DNA of 15,424 bases from CAZFAT01 sp964517075 (GCA_964517075.1 CAZFAT010000086.1:1-15424), one strand, 5' to 3'; counted from the stretch's first letter, positions 6,369 to 14,456 are shown. The notes: generated by a model from the sequence alone, not told the origin. Made by a program: numbers and translations.

Positions 6369-6386
6369 GCTGGAGGGGCTTTTTTT
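6353..6386 (+). terminator. Rho-independent terminator acting as the trp attenuator
   Basis: The stem GCCTCTTCAGC (6353-6363) and GCTGGAGGGGC (6369-6379) is 11 bp with two G-U pairs and a 5-nt loop, and it is followed directly by seven T (6380-6386). It lies before the first structural gene, after the leader peptide, so it must be conditional. The ribosome binding site of aroDE begins only 8 nt after the T-run. Confidence 0.88.
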
Positions 6387-6407
6387 GTGTCTGCGGGAGC
6401 GTGCAGG

Positions 6408-7862
6408 GTGCCAACCGAGGTCGTGGAAACCGTCCGGGGCCAGTCGATGGCGGAGCTCCGCGCCGCGCGCGATGCGGTCCGGACGGCTGGCCTCGTCGAG
6501 CTCCGCCTCGACGGCGTGACCGACATCGACGTGGCCGCCGCGCTCGCGGGCCGGACGCGGCCGGTGATTGTCACGTGCCGTGCCGCCTGGGAGGGCGGGC
6601 AGTTCGACGGGAGCGAAGCGGAACGGCTGCGCATCCTGGCCGAGGCCATCCGGCTCGGCGCGGAATTCGTGGACGTCGAGTGGCGCGCCGCGCGGCAGGG
6701 GCTGCCGGCCGGCGACCGCACCCAGATCGTCCTGTCGCATCACGACTTCCGCGAGGTGCCCGCCGATCTCGCCGACCGCGTTCGCGCGATGCAGCAGCAG
6801 GAGCCCGCCGATATCGTCAAGGTCGCGGTGACCCCTCGGGGACTGCGCGATGCGCTGGCGCTTCGCCATCTCGACTGGGGCGACCGGCGCCACGTGAGTA
6901 TTGCCATGGACGCCGCCGGTCAGGTGACCCGGCTGTGTCCGTGGATCTTCGGATCGTGCTGGACCTACGGCGGTTCGGCGGCGCCGGGGCAGATTTCGGC
7001 CGATGACCTCGTCGAGATCTACCGGGTGCCGCGTCGATCGTCCGCGACGGCGCTGTACGCCATTGGCGGTGCGCCTCTGGGCCATTCGGCCTCGCCCGCC
7101 ATGCACAATCCGGCGTTTGCCGCGCTGGGCATCGATGCGGTGTACGTGCCGCTCGAGACGGCCGATGCGGATGAGTTCCTCGAGGCGGCGACGTCCCTCG
7201 GCGTGCAGGGCGCGAGCATCACGGCGCCGCTCAAGACGTCGCTGTTCGCACGCGTGCCCGCCGCCGACGATCTCTCGAGACGGACCGGCGCCGTGAACAC
7301 GCTGCGTCGCCGGCCCGGCGGCGAGTGGGAGGCGTGCAACTTCGATGCGGCCGGATTCTTCTCCCCGCTCGAAGGACGGGCGTCCTCGCTCGTTGGCGCG
7401 CGCGCCGTGGTGCTCGGCGCGGGGGGCGCCGCGCGCACGGTGGTGTGGACGCTGCAGAACGCCGGGGCTACCGTCGAGATTGCGGCCAGGCGCCGCGACC
7501 GCGCCGAGGCGCTCGCCGCCGAGTTCGGCGTGCACGTCGCGTCCTGGCCGCCGGCAGCCGGCTGGGACCTGCTGGTGAACACGACGCCCGTCGGGACCTG
7601 GCCGGCCGTGGGGGAGTCGCCGCTCGCGCGCGAAGATCTGCGCGGCCGTTGTGTCTACGACCTGGTCTACAACCCGCCGGAGACCACGCTGCTGCGCTGG
7701 GCGCGCGACGCGGGGGCGGACGTCATTGGCGGCCTGGGGATGCTGGTGGGCCAGGCCTGTCATCAGCTCAAGTGGTGGACGGGCCGGGACGCGCCGGCCA
7801 CAACGATGGAGGCGGGGGCGCGCGCGTTTCTGGCGGGCGCCCAACGACGTGCACATGACTGA
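6408..7862 (+). CDS. aroDE: Bifunctional 3-dehydroquinate dehydratase / shikimate 5-dehydrogenase (AroD-AroE fusion)
   Basis: This 484-residue protein catalyses steps 3 and 4 of the shikimate pathway in the cytoplasm: 3-dehydroquinate to 3-dehydroshikimate, then NADPH-dependent reduction to shikimate. Residues 1-205 are a type I dehydroquinase: LVELRLDG (29-36), SHHDF with the catalytic His at 112, and ADIVKVA with the Schiff-base Lys at 138. From about 217 to 484 it is an AroE dehydrogenase: GAPLGHSASP (S227, S229), ITAPLK (K276), GAVNTL, NFDAAGF (D313), the nucleotide-binding LGAGGAART near 336, NTTPVGTWP, and GGLGMLVGQA at 441-450. NFD replaces the usual NTD. The start was set at GTG 6408 because CGGGAG (6394-6399) is 8 nt before it. 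A GTG at 6387 touches the terminator T-run and lies upstream of this site. It is the first gene after the attenuator and overlaps trpE by 8 nt. AroD-AroE fusions are typical of plants and occur in some bacteria. Confidence 0.93.
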   Translation: MPTEVVETVRGQSMAELRAARDAVRTAGLVELRLDGVTDIDVAAALAGRTRPVIVTCRAAWEGGQFDGSEAERLRILAEAIRLGAEFVDVEWRAARQGLPAGDRTQIVLSHHDFREVPADLADRVRAMQQQEPADIVKVAVTPRGLRDALALRHLDWGDRRHVSIAMDAAGQVTRLCPWIFGSCWTYGGSAAPGQISADDLVEIYRVPRRSSATALYAIGGAPLGHSASPAMHNPAFAALGIDAVYVPLETADADEFLEAATSLGVQGASITAPLKTSLFARVPAADDLSRRTGAVNTLRRRPGGEWEACNFDAAGFFSPLEGRASSLVGARAVVLGAGGAARTVVWTLQNAGATVEIAARRRDRAEALAAEFGVHVASWPPAAGWDLLVNTTPVGTWPAVGESPLAREDLRGRCVYDLVYNPPETTLLRWARDAGADVIGGLGMLVGQACHQLKWWTGRDAPATTMEAGARAFLAGAQRRAHD

Positions 7863-9330
7863 GACCACCTTCGAGGCGTTCGTCGATCTGTCGCGGCAGG
7901 GCACGTTCGTGCCGGTCTGCCGCGAGATCATGGCGGACCTGCTGACGCCCGTGTCCGCGTTCCTCAAGATTGCCGAGCACTCGGACTACGCCTTCCTTCT
8001 CGAAAGCGTCGAAGGCGGCGAGCAGGTCGGGCGGTACTCGTTCCTCGGGAAGGATCCCTTTCTCATCCTGCGCGGCCGCGACGGCGTGGCCACCATCGAA
8101 CAGGCCGGCGTGCGCGCCGAGCGGCCGGGTGCGTTCGTGGACGTCCTCCGTGAACTGATGGCCGAGTTCCGGGCACCGCTGGTCCCGGGGCTGCCGCGAT
8201 TCACCGGGGGCGGGGTCGGGTACTTCGACTACGACGCCGCCGAATGGTTCGAGCCGGCGGTGCGCCTCGCCAAACCGCCCGCCGACCGCGATCAGGCCGG
8301 TTTCATGGTGTTCGACACCGTGCTGGCGTTCGACCACGTCAAGCACCGGATTCTGGCGATTGCGAACGCGCGACTGCGGCCGGGCGAGGATCTGCGCACG
8401 CTGTACGACTTCGCGCGCGCGAAGATCGACTTCCTCCAGGGCGAGCTCGGGCGCAATCTGGCGCGATCGGCGCGCACGCCGCCCGCCGGCCTCGACGTCC
8501 AGGCGAATCAGACGCGCGACCAGTTCGAGACCGCCGTGCGGCAGATTCAGGACGACATCATGGCGGGCGAGATCTATCAGGCCGTGCTGTCGCAGCGGCT
8601 CGACACGCCGACGACCGCCGCGCCGTTCGACGTGTACCGCGCGCTGCGTCACATCAATCCCTCGCCCTACATGTTCTTTATCCGCTTCGGGAAGGACAGC
8701 ATCGTCGGCGCGTCGCCCGAGATGCTCGTTCGCGTCGAGGGCCGACACGTCGAGACCCATCCGATCGCCGGCACGCGCCGCCGCGGCCGTACCGAGCAGG
8801 AGGATCAGGAACTCGCCGATGAGCTGCGGCGCAACGACAAGGAGCGGGCCGAGCACGTGATGCTGGTCGACCTGGGTCGCAACGACATCGGCCGCGTGGC
8901 CGCGGTCGGCAGCGTCCGCGTGCCGCAGTTCATGACGCTCGAGCGCTACTCGCACGTCATGCACCTCGTCTCGCGCGTGGAGGGGCGGCTCGACGACGGA
9001 CGGGATCGCGTGGATGCGCTGGTGGCCACGTTCCCGGCCGGCACGCTGACCGGCGCGCCGAAAATCCGGGCGATGCAGATCATCGGTGAACTCGAGCCCA
9101 CGCGCCGCGGGCTCTATGGCGGCGCCGTCGGCTACCTGGACTTTGCCGGCAACCTGGACTTTTGCATTGCCATTCGCACGATCACCATGCGCGACGGCCG
9201 CGCCGTGATTCAGGCCGGCGCCGGGATTGTGGCCGACTCGCAGCCCGCGGCCGAGTTCGAGGAGACGCGCGACAAGGCCCGTGCGCTCATCCAGGCGCTC
9301 GAGATGGCCGATCGCGGCGTGGACGCATGA
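7855..9330 (+). CDS. trpE: Anthranilate synthase component I
   Basis: This 491-residue protein converts chorismate to anthranilate using ammonia passed on by TrpG. The N-terminal domain has LLES (48-51) and GRYSF (59-63), positions of the tryptophan feedback site in this family, so the enzyme is probably inhibited by Trp. The catalytic domain has AGEIYQAVLSQR (247-258), INPSPYMFF (277-285), GASPEMLVRVEG, THPIAGTRRRGR (301-312), VMLVDLGRNDIGRVA, YSHVMHLVS, PAGTLTGAPKIRAMQIIGEL (394-413) and YGGAVGYLDF. These are all hallmarks of TrpE; the full Trp-inhibition motif and trpG next door separate it from PabB. ATG 7855 lies inside the end of aroDE (8-nt overlap), with no ribosome binding site of its own, indicating translational coupling. 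A longer in-frame start at 7651 is inside aroDE and encodes non-conserved sequence. Confidence 0.96.
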   Translation: MTETTFEAFVDLSRQGTFVPVCREIMADLLTPVSAFLKIAEHSDYAFLLESVEGGEQVGRYSFLGKDPFLILRGRDGVATIEQAGVRAERPGAFVDVLRELMAEFRAPLVPGLPRFTGGGVGYFDYDAAEWFEPAVRLAKPPADRDQAGFMVFDTVLAFDHVKHRILAIANARLRPGEDLRTLYDFARAKIDFLQGELGRNLARSARTPPAGLDVQANQTRDQFETAVRQIQDDIMAGEIYQAVLSQRLDTPTTAAPFDVYRALRHINPSPYMFFIRFGKDSIVGASPEMLVRVEGRHVETHPIAGTRRRGRTEQEDQELADELRRNDKERAEHVMLVDLGRNDIGRVAAVGSVRVPQFMTLERYSHVMHLVSRVEGRLDDGRDRVDALVATFPAGTLTGAPKIRAMQIIGELEPTRRGLYGGAVGYLDFAGNLDFCIAIRTITMRDGRAVIQAGAGIVADSQPAAEFEETRDKARALIQALEMADRGVDA

Positions 9331-9344
9331 GCGCCCGCGCAGTC

Positions 9345-9364
9345 GCCGGCCCCGCGCGGCCGGC
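9345..9364 (+). other. GC hairpin in the trpE-trpG gap, directly before the trpG ribosome binding site
   Basis: GCCGGCC (9345-9351) and GGCCGGC (9358-9364) form a 7-bp stem with a 6-nt loop. AGGA, the trpG ribosome binding site, starts at the next base (9365). No T-run follows, so it is not an intrinsic terminator. It could affect trpG translation or mRNA processing. Confidence 0.45.
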
Positions 9365-9375
9365 AGGAAACGCCA

Positions 9376-9942
9376 GTGGTCCTGCTGATTGACAACTACG
9401 ACTCGTTCACCTGGAACCTCGCCCATCGCCTCGGCGAACTGGGCGCGCGCGTCGAAGTGGTGCGGAACGATGCGATCACGGTCGACGAGATTGCCCGCCG
9501 CGCACCCCAACGCCTCGTCATCTCGCCCGGTCCCGGTCGGCCGGAAACCGCGGGAGTGACGGTCGAGGCGATCCGCCGCTTTGCCGGCCGGCTGCCGATT
9601 CTGGGGGTCTGCCTCGGTCACCAGGCGCTCAGCGTGGCCTTCGGCGGACGGGTCGATCGCGCGCCGGCGCCGATGCATGGCAAGACGTCGATGGTCGTCC
9701 ATGACGGATCGCACCTCTTTGCCGGCCTCAGCGGTCCGTTCGAAGCCGGCCGCTACCACTCGCTCGTCATCCCGCGCGACGCGCTGCCGCCGGACTTCGT
9801 GGTCACCGCCTGGGTCGAGGACGATGGCGTGATCATGGGCGTGCGTCACAGGAGCCAGCCCATCTTCGGCGTGCAGTTCCATCCCGAGTCGGTGCTGACC
9901 ACGGTGGGGCACCGGCTGCTGCAGAACTTTCTGGAGGCCTGA
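9376..9942 (+). CDS. trpG: Anthranilate synthase component II (glutamine amidotransferase)
   Basis: This 188-residue class I glutamine amidotransferase releases ammonia from glutamine for TrpE. Seen in order are LLIDNYDSFTWNLA (3-16), VISPGPGRPETAG (48-60), GVCLGHQA with nucleophile C79, GKTSMVVHDG, GRYHSLVI and FGVQFHPESVLT with the triad H169 and E171. The length is normal for a free-standing subunit. The start is GTG 9376 with AGGA at 9365-9368, 7 nt upstream. It could also serve folate synthesis (PabA role), as is known where a single amidotransferase gene exists, but no pabB is present here. The 45-nt gap from trpE is the longest between the trp genes. Confidence 0.95.
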   Translation: MVLLIDNYDSFTWNLAHRLGELGARVEVVRNDAITVDEIARRAPQRLVISPGPGRPETAGVTVEAIRRFAGRLPILGVCLGHQALSVAFGGRVDRAPAPMHGKTSMVVHDGSHLFAGLSGPFEAGRYHSLVIPRDALPPDFVVTAWVEDDGVIMGVRHRSQPIFGVQFHPESVLTTVGHRLLQNFLEA

Positions 9943-9943
9943 C

Positions 9944-10954
9944 GTGTTTCCCGAGTTACTGGAACAGCTCCGGCGGCACGAGGATCTGACCAGCGATCAG
10001 GCGGCGGCCGCCATGGGCGCCATCATGGACGGGGGTGTGCCGCCGGCGCAGATCGCCGGCCTGCTGATGGCGCTCGCGCTCAAAGGCGAGCGGCCCGTGG
10101 AGATGGTCGGCTTCGCGCGCGCCATGCGCCAGCGCGCCGTCCCGCTCCCCGCGCCGGTCGAGGCCGTGTTCGACACCTGCGGGACGGGCGGCGATCGCTC
10201 GCACACCTTCAACGTCTCGACCGCGGCCGCGCTCGTGGCGGCCGGCGCGGGGCTCCGCGTTGCCAAACACGGCAACCGCGCCGTGTCGAGCCGCGCGGGG
10301 AGCGCGGATGTGTTCGAGGCACTCGGCGTGTCGCTCGAGGCACCGCCCGCCACGGTGCTGCGCGCGCTCGAGGTCGCGGGCCTCGCGTTCTTCTTCGCGC
10401 CGGCCTGGCATCCCTCGATGCGCCACGCCGGGCCCACCCGCAAGGAGCTGGGGGTCCGCACGGCCTTCAACCTGCTCGGCCCGCTGACGAACCCGGCCGG
10501 CGCCACCCGCCAGGTCGTCGGCGTCGCCCGGCCCGAGCACACTGAGCTGCTGGCGCGCACACTCGGCGCGCTGGGCACCGATCGGGCGTGGGTCGTCCAC
10601 GGCGCGGGAGGTCTGGACGAGCTGTCCACCCTGGGCCACACGAAAGTCTCCGAACTCCGCCACGGATCGGTGAACACCTTCTACGTCCACCCAGCCGATG
10701 TCGGCGTGCGCCGCGCGTCGGTCGAGGAACTCGCGGGTGGTTCCGCGGAGGAGAACGCCGCACTGGTCGAGCGGTTGCTGGACGGCGAACCCGGACCGAG
10801 GCGCGACATCGTGCTGCTGAATGCGGGCGCCGCGCTGCTGGTCGCCGATCGCGCGGCGTCGCTGGCGGACGGCATCGGGCTCGCGGCGGAAAGCCTCGAT
10901 GCGGGTCGCGCGCGCGAGGTGCTCGCGCGGCTCCGGGAGGTCTGCGCCCGATGA
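9944..10954 (+). CDS. trpD: Anthranilate phosphoribosyltransferase
   Basis: This 336-residue enzyme joins anthranilate to phosphoribosyl pyrophosphate, giving N-phosphoribosyl-anthranilate. Motifs present are DTCGTGGDRSHTFNVSTAAA (77-96; the PRPP-binding CGTGGD at 79-84), KHGNRAVSSRAGSADVFEAL (108-127), MRHAGPTRKELGVRTAFNLL, GPLTNPAG, GAGGLDELS and VLLNAGAALLVAD. The length is normal and there is no fused TrpG domain. The start is GTG 9944, one base after the trpG stop, with GGAGG at 9933-9937 six bases upstream. The stop overlaps the trpC start as ATGA. Confidence 0.95.
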   Translation: MFPELLEQLRRHEDLTSDQAAAAMGAIMDGGVPPAQIAGLLMALALKGERPVEMVGFARAMRQRAVPLPAPVEAVFDTCGTGGDRSHTFNVSTAAALVAAGAGLRVAKHGNRAVSSRAGSADVFEALGVSLEAPPATVLRALEVAGLAFFFAPAWHPSMRHAGPTRKELGVRTAFNLLGPLTNPAGATRQVVGVARPEHTELLARTLGALGTDRAWVVHGAGGLDELSTLGHTKVSELRHGSVNTFYVHPADVGVRRASVEELAGGSAEENAALVERLLDGEPGPRRDIVLLNAGAALLVADRAASLADGIGLAAESLDAGRAREVLARLREVCAR

Positions 10955-11751
10955 GCAGCGACTTGCTGGCCGCCGTCGTGGCCGCCGCGCGCCGATCGGC
11001 CGAGGAGCGTGCCCGTCGGGCCGATGCCGGCGCCCTCGAGCGGCTGATTCACGCCAGGCGGCCGGACGGATCGGGATTTCGCGCGTCGCTTCGCGACGCG
11101 GGCGTGCGGATCATCGCCGAGTGCAAACGCCGGTCCCCCTCGCGCGGCGTCCTGCGGCCCGCCTACGACCCCGTGGCGATTGCCCGGTCGTACACCAGCG
11201 CGGGCGCCGCGGCGATTTCGGTGCTGACCGAGCCGACGTTCTTCGACGGGTCGCTCGACCACCTGCGCGCGGTGCGAGCCGCCGTGCCCACGCCACTGCT
11301 GTGCAAGGACTTCATCGTCACCGACCATCAGGTGGTGGAAGCGGCGGCGGCCGGCGCCGACGCCGTGCTGCTGATTGTCGCAGCCCTCGACCCCGCGACC
11401 TTGACGCGCCTGCTCGCGCTGGCCCGATCGCTCGGCCTGGCGGCGCTCGTCGAGGTGCACGACGCGCGTGAGATCGACTGCGCCGCCGATGCGGGCGCGG
11501 ATGTCGTCGGTGTGAACAGCCGCAATCTCCGCACGTTGCAGGTCGATCGGGCGGTGCTCGACGAGTTGGCGCCAGCGCTGCCATCCGGCGCGGTGGCGGT
11601 CGCCGAAAGCGGCCTCAGGACGTCGGAGGATCTCCGACGGCTCGCGGTCCGCAGATACGACGCGTTCCTGATTGGCGAACGGTTCATGTCCGAGCCCGAC
11701 CCCGGCGCGGCGCTGGCCAGTCTGCGCGCCGGTGTGGAGGCGCTCACGTGA
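10951..11751 (+). CDS. trpC: Indole-3-glycerol-phosphate synthase
   Basis: This 266-residue TIM-barrel enzyme closes the ring of carboxyphenylamino-deoxyribulose phosphate to give indole-3-glycerol phosphate. Catalytic positions known from the archaeal enzyme are all present: E57 and K59 (IIAECKRRSPSRG), K119 (PLLCKDFIV), E168 (VEVHD), N189 (VGVNSRNL) and E219-S220 (AVAESG). ISVLTEPTFFDGSLDHL and FLIGERFM complete the picture. It is a separate enzyme, not fused to TrpF as in E. coli. ATG 10951 overlaps the trpD stop by 4 nt; its own stop overlaps the trpF GTG by 4 nt. GGGAGG at 10934-10939 is 11 nt upstream of the start. Confidence 0.95.
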   Translation: MSSDLLAAVVAAARRSAEERARRADAGALERLIHARRPDGSGFRASLRDAGVRIIAECKRRSPSRGVLRPAYDPVAIARSYTSAGAAAISVLTEPTFFDGSLDHLRAVRAAVPTPLLCKDFIVTDHQVVEAAAAGADAVLLIVAALDPATLTRLLALARSLGLAALVEVHDAREIDCAADAGADVVGVNSRNLRTLQVDRAVLDELAPALPSGAVAVAESGLRTSEDLRRLAVRRYDAFLIGERFMSEPDPGAALASLRAGVEALT

Positions 11752-12377
11752 GCCGGCCGCGGGTCAAGATTTGCGGGATCACGCGGGTCGCGGACGCCGA
11801 GTTGGCGGTGGCGCTCGGGGCTGACGCGATTGGCGTGGTGTTGTGGAAGGGGAGTCCCCGCGCGGTCACGGCCGTGCAGGCGCGCGCCATACTCCGCGCG
11901 CTGCCGCCGTTCGTCAGCCGTGTGGGCGTGTTTGTCGACACCGCACCCGGCACCATCCGCGCGATCGTGGAGGAGGTGGGGTTGGACGTGGTGCAGCTGC
12001 ACGGGGATGAGCCTGTGGAGGACTATGTGGACCTGCCGACCCGGCTCCTCAAAGTGGTCACCCTGACCGACGACGGCGCTGTCCAGGCGGGGGCACGCTT
12101 GCCGGCGGGCGTGACGCCGCTCGTGGACGCGGCTGACCGGGAGCGGCGCGGTGGGACGGGCCAGCTCGCCAACTGGGCGCGCGCCGCCGCCCTGGCTGCC
12201 CTGCGACCGGCGATTCTTGCCGGTGGTCTCACCCCCGCGAACGTCGAGCAGGCCGTGCGCGAGGTGCATCCGTGGGGCCTCGACGTGTCCTCGGGCGTGG
12301 AGGACGCAGCAGGCGTCAAGAGCGAGGACCGGATGCGGGCGTTCTTCGACGCGGTGCGGCGGGGTGAGGACCGATGA
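11748..12377 (+). CDS. trpF: Phosphoribosylanthranilate isomerase
   Basis: This 209-residue TIM-barrel enzyme isomerises N-phosphoribosyl-anthranilate, the step between TrpD and TrpC. The N-terminus VKICGITR carries C9, the known general base, and LVDAADRERRGGTGQLANW has D127, the general acid, in the usual D-x(7)-GGTG setting. VVQLHGDEP, LAGGLTPANV and GLDVSSGVEDAAGVK (phosphate-binding end) are also typical. The start is GTG 11748 with GGAGG at 11736-11740, overlapping the trpC stop as GTGA. The stop overlaps the trpB ATG as ATGA. Confidence 0.94.
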   Translation: MSRPRVKICGITRVADAELAVALGADAIGVVLWKGSPRAVTAVQARAILRALPPFVSRVGVFVDTAPGTIRAIVEEVGLDVVQLHGDEPVEDYVDLPTRLLKVVTLTDDGAVQAGARLPAGVTPLVDAADRERRGGTGQLANWARAAALAALRPAILAGGLTPANVEQAVREVHPWGLDVSSGVEDAAGVKSEDRMRAFFDAVRRGEDR

Positions 12378-13606
12378 TCAGCACACCGGGACCTCGGTTC
12401 GGCGGCCGGGATCCGGATGCCCGTGGCTACTTCGGCGAGTTCGGTGGCCGGTTCGTGCCGGAAACGCTGATGGCGCCCGTGGACGAGTTGACCGCAGCCT
12501 ACTTCGCCGCCCGACGCGATCCGGCATTCGTCGCCGCGCTCCGCGATCTGCTCGTGCACTATGTCGGGCGGCCCACGCCGCTCTACGAGGCCCGCCGGGC
12601 CGCGGGCCGGTCCGACGTGCGGCTGTGGTTCAAGCGGGAGGATCTGGCGCACACCGGCGCACACAAGATCAACAACGCGATCGGGCAGGCGCTGCTCGCG
12701 CAGCGGATGGGGAAGACGCGCATCGTGGCCGAGACCGGCGCCGGACAGCATGGCGTCGCAACGGCCACCGCCTGCGCGCTGCTCGGCCTCGAATGTGTCG
12801 TCTACATGGGCGCCGACGACATGGCGCGACAGGCGCTCAACGTCTTTCGCATGCGCGTCCTCGGCGCGCGGGTCGAGTCGGTCGACGCCGGCAGCCGCAC
12901 ACTGAAGGACGCCATCAACGAGGCGATGCGCGACTGGGTCGCCAATGTGGACTCGACCTACTACCTCCTCGGCTCGGTGCTCGGTCCGCACCCGTATCCG
13001 CTGATGGTCCGCGAGTTCCAGTCCGTGATTGGCCAGGAGGCGCGCGCGCAGATCCTCGACGCCGCGGGCCGGCTGCCCGACATTGTCGTCGCGTGCGTCG
13101 GTGGCGGCAGCAATGCGATGGGGATCTTCGATGCGTTCATCGACGATCCGGGCGTCCGGCTCGTGGGCGTCGAAGCCGGTGGCCGGGCGCTCACGCCGGG
13201 CGATCACGCCGCGCGTTTTGCCGGTGGGCAGGCCGGCGTGCTGCACGGCACTCGCAGCCTGCTGCTGCAAGACGCCGCCGGCAACATCCTGCCGACCCAC
13301 TCCATGTCGGCCGGTCTCGACTACCCGTCCGTCGGACCCGAGCACGCCTGGCTGGCCGCGTCCGGCCGGTCGGAGTACGCGTGGATCGACGATCACGACG
13401 CGCTGGCCGGTTTCGAGTGGCTGGCGCGCATGGAAGGTCTGCTGCCGGCGCTCGAGTCCGCTCATGCCGCCGCCTGGGCGCGCCGCGAGCTGCCGGTCCT
13501 TCCACCGGGAACGTTGATGCTTGTCAACCTGTCGGGTCGCGGCGACAAGGACGTGGAAACCGTGCGCTCGCTCCTCGAGCCCGCGGCGACGGGCGGTCGC
13601 CCGTGA
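12374..13606 (+). CDS. trpB: Tryptophan synthase beta chain
   Basis: This 410-residue PLP enzyme condenses indole with serine to form tryptophan; it works in an alpha2-beta2 complex with TrpA. GYFGEFGGRFVPETL (18-32) is the family start. LAHTGAHKINNAIGQ has the PLP lysine at K98, AETGAGQHGVATA has the catalytic glutamate at E120, and VACVGGGSNAMGIF holds the phosphate-binding glycines. SMSAGLDYPSVGPEHAWL and NLSGRGDKD complete a TrpB1-type enzyme of ordinary length. ATG 12374 overlaps the trpF stop by 4 nt, with GTGAGGA upstream as ribosome binding site. The stop overlaps the trpA GTG as GTGA. Confidence 0.97.
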   Translation: MISTPGPRFGGRDPDARGYFGEFGGRFVPETLMAPVDELTAAYFAARRDPAFVAALRDLLVHYVGRPTPLYEARRAAGRSDVRLWFKREDLAHTGAHKINNAIGQALLAQRMGKTRIVAETGAGQHGVATATACALLGLECVVYMGADDMARQALNVFRMRVLGARVESVDAGSRTLKDAINEAMRDWVANVDSTYYLLGSVLGPHPYPLMVREFQSVIGQEARAQILDAAGRLPDIVVACVGGGSNAMGIFDAFIDDPGVRLVGVEAGGRALTPGDHAARFAGGQAGVLHGTRSLLLQDAAGNILPTHSMSAGLDYPSVGPEHAWLAASGRSEYAWIDDHDALAGFEWLARMEGLLPALESAHAAAWARRELPVLPPGTLMLVNLSGRGDKDVETVRSLLEPAATGGRP

Positions 13607-14397
13607 GTCGCCTGGTGGCGGCGTTCACGGGCCCGCGCGCGGGCCGGCTCGTCACCTATCTGACGGCCGGCGATCCCGACCCGGGCCGGTCGCGGGCCGC
13701 GATCCTGGGGCTCGCCCGGGGCGGCGCCGACGTCATCGAGGTCGGCGTCCCGTTCTCCGATCCCATCGCTGACGGCCCCTCCATTCAGCGTGCATCGGAG
13801 CGCGCACTCGCGCACGGCGTCACGCTGGCGACCACGCTCGATCTGATTGAACAGGTGCGCGCGGCCATCACCGCGCCGCTCGTGCTGTTCACCTACGTCA
13901 ATCCCGTCCTCCGGTTCGGCGTCGACACGTTCGTCCGGCGGGCTGCCGACGTGGGCATCGACGGTGTACTGCTGCTCGATCTGCCCATCGAGGAAGCGGC
14001 GCCGATGGGGGAGGCGCTCGCCGGCCGCGCCATCGATCAGATTTTTCTCGTCAGCCCGACGACGACGACGGATCGGCTGCGGCTGGCGGGCCGGCTGGGC
14101 CAGGGGTTCCTATATGCGATTTCGCGCCTGGGCGTCACCGGGACGCGCTCGGCCGTCGCGGCGACGGCCGAGCCCCTCGTCTCGCGGATCCGCGAAGTGA
14201 CCACGCTGCCCGTCGCGTTGGGGTTCGGCCTGTCCCGGCCCGAGCACGTGCGGGAGGTCACGGCCTTTGCCGACGCCGCCGTCGTGGGCAGCGCCATCGT
14301 TGACGTCGTGGCCCGCGCGGCGGCGACGCCCGGCGGCGACGTCGCCGCTGACGTGGAACAGTTCGTCCGCTGGCTCAAAGGGGCGCCCGGCCAGTGA
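13603..14397 (+). CDS. trpA: Tryptophan synthase alpha chain
   Basis: This 264-residue TIM-barrel subunit cleaves indole-3-glycerol phosphate and channels indole to TrpB. YLTAGDPDP (19-27), VIEVGVPFSDPIADGPSIQ with catalytic E46 and D57, LFTYVNPVLRFG, LLLDLPIEEA, ISRLGVTGTRSA and ALGFGLSRPEHV are all TrpA motifs. GTG 13603 overlaps the trpB stop by 4 nt. No strong ribosome binding site is seen, so coupling to trpB is likely. A much longer open frame upstream of it is out-of-frame trpF/trpB sequence. The stop TGA is 14395-14397. Confidence 0.96.
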   Translation: MSRLVAAFTGPRAGRLVTYLTAGDPDPGRSRAAILGLARGGADVIEVGVPFSDPIADGPSIQRASERALAHGVTLATTLDLIEQVRAAITAPLVLFTYVNPVLRFGVDTFVRRAADVGIDGVLLLDLPIEEAAPMGEALAGRAIDQIFLVSPTTTTDRLRLAGRLGQGFLYAISRLGVTGTRSAVAATAEPLVSRIREVTTLPVALGFGLSRPEHVREVTAFADAAVVGSAIVDVVARAAATPGGDVAADVEQFVRWLKGAPGQ

Positions 14398-14400
14398 CGG

Positions 14401-14406
14401 TAGAAT
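14401..14406 (+). promoter_or_regulatory. Possible internal promoter -10 before the DAHP synthase gene
   Basis: TAGAAT within GGTAGAATCAGCG lies just after the trpA stop. The 9-mer GGTAGAATC also occurs in the predicted promoter of the TPR gene at the left end. No -35 hexamer is convincing. It could allow some Trp-independent expression of aroF. Confidence 0.35.
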
Positions 14407-14456
14407 CAGCGAGGCCCGCGAGTGAGGCCCGGACGGCGCCGGTGCAGGTCAGTGAC

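Noticed and set aside
6387..6407. GTG 6387 as the aroDE start
   Set aside because: It touches the terminator T-run and has no ribosome binding site, while GTG 6408 has CGGGAG eight bases upstream and fits the family N-terminus.
6324..7967. A 547-codon minus-strand open frame opposite aroDE
   Set aside because: It is a shadow of a gene whose catalytic motifs are all intact on the plus strand; its own composition shows no family resemblance.
9327..9392. A 21-codon ORF overlapping the trpE stop (ATGA) and ending inside trpG
   Set aside because: It has no ribosome binding site, an Ala/Pro/Gly-rich product, and its bases are explained by the hairpin and the trpG ribosome binding site. Coupling by reinitiation cannot be excluded.
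7768..9912. A 714-codon open frame on the minus strand, opposite trpE and trpG
   Set aside because: It is antisense to two clearly conserved genes, and its product is Arg/His/Gly-rich with no domain. Long antisense frames are expected at this G+C content.
12023..13465. A 480-codon minus-strand open frame opposite trpF and trpB
   Set aside because: It is an antisense shadow of conserved trpF and trpB; no domain is recognisable.
12151..13602. An apparent 484-residue N-terminal extension of TrpA
   Set aside because: This is trpF/trpB read out of frame and is Arg-rich. The real TrpA N-terminus begins at GTG 13603, which overlaps the trpB stop.
13591..13602. A small GGGCG/CGCCC inverted repeat just before the trpA start
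   Set aside because: The possible stem is only 4-5 bp with a tiny loop and lies within the trpB coding end; it is likely due to base composition.
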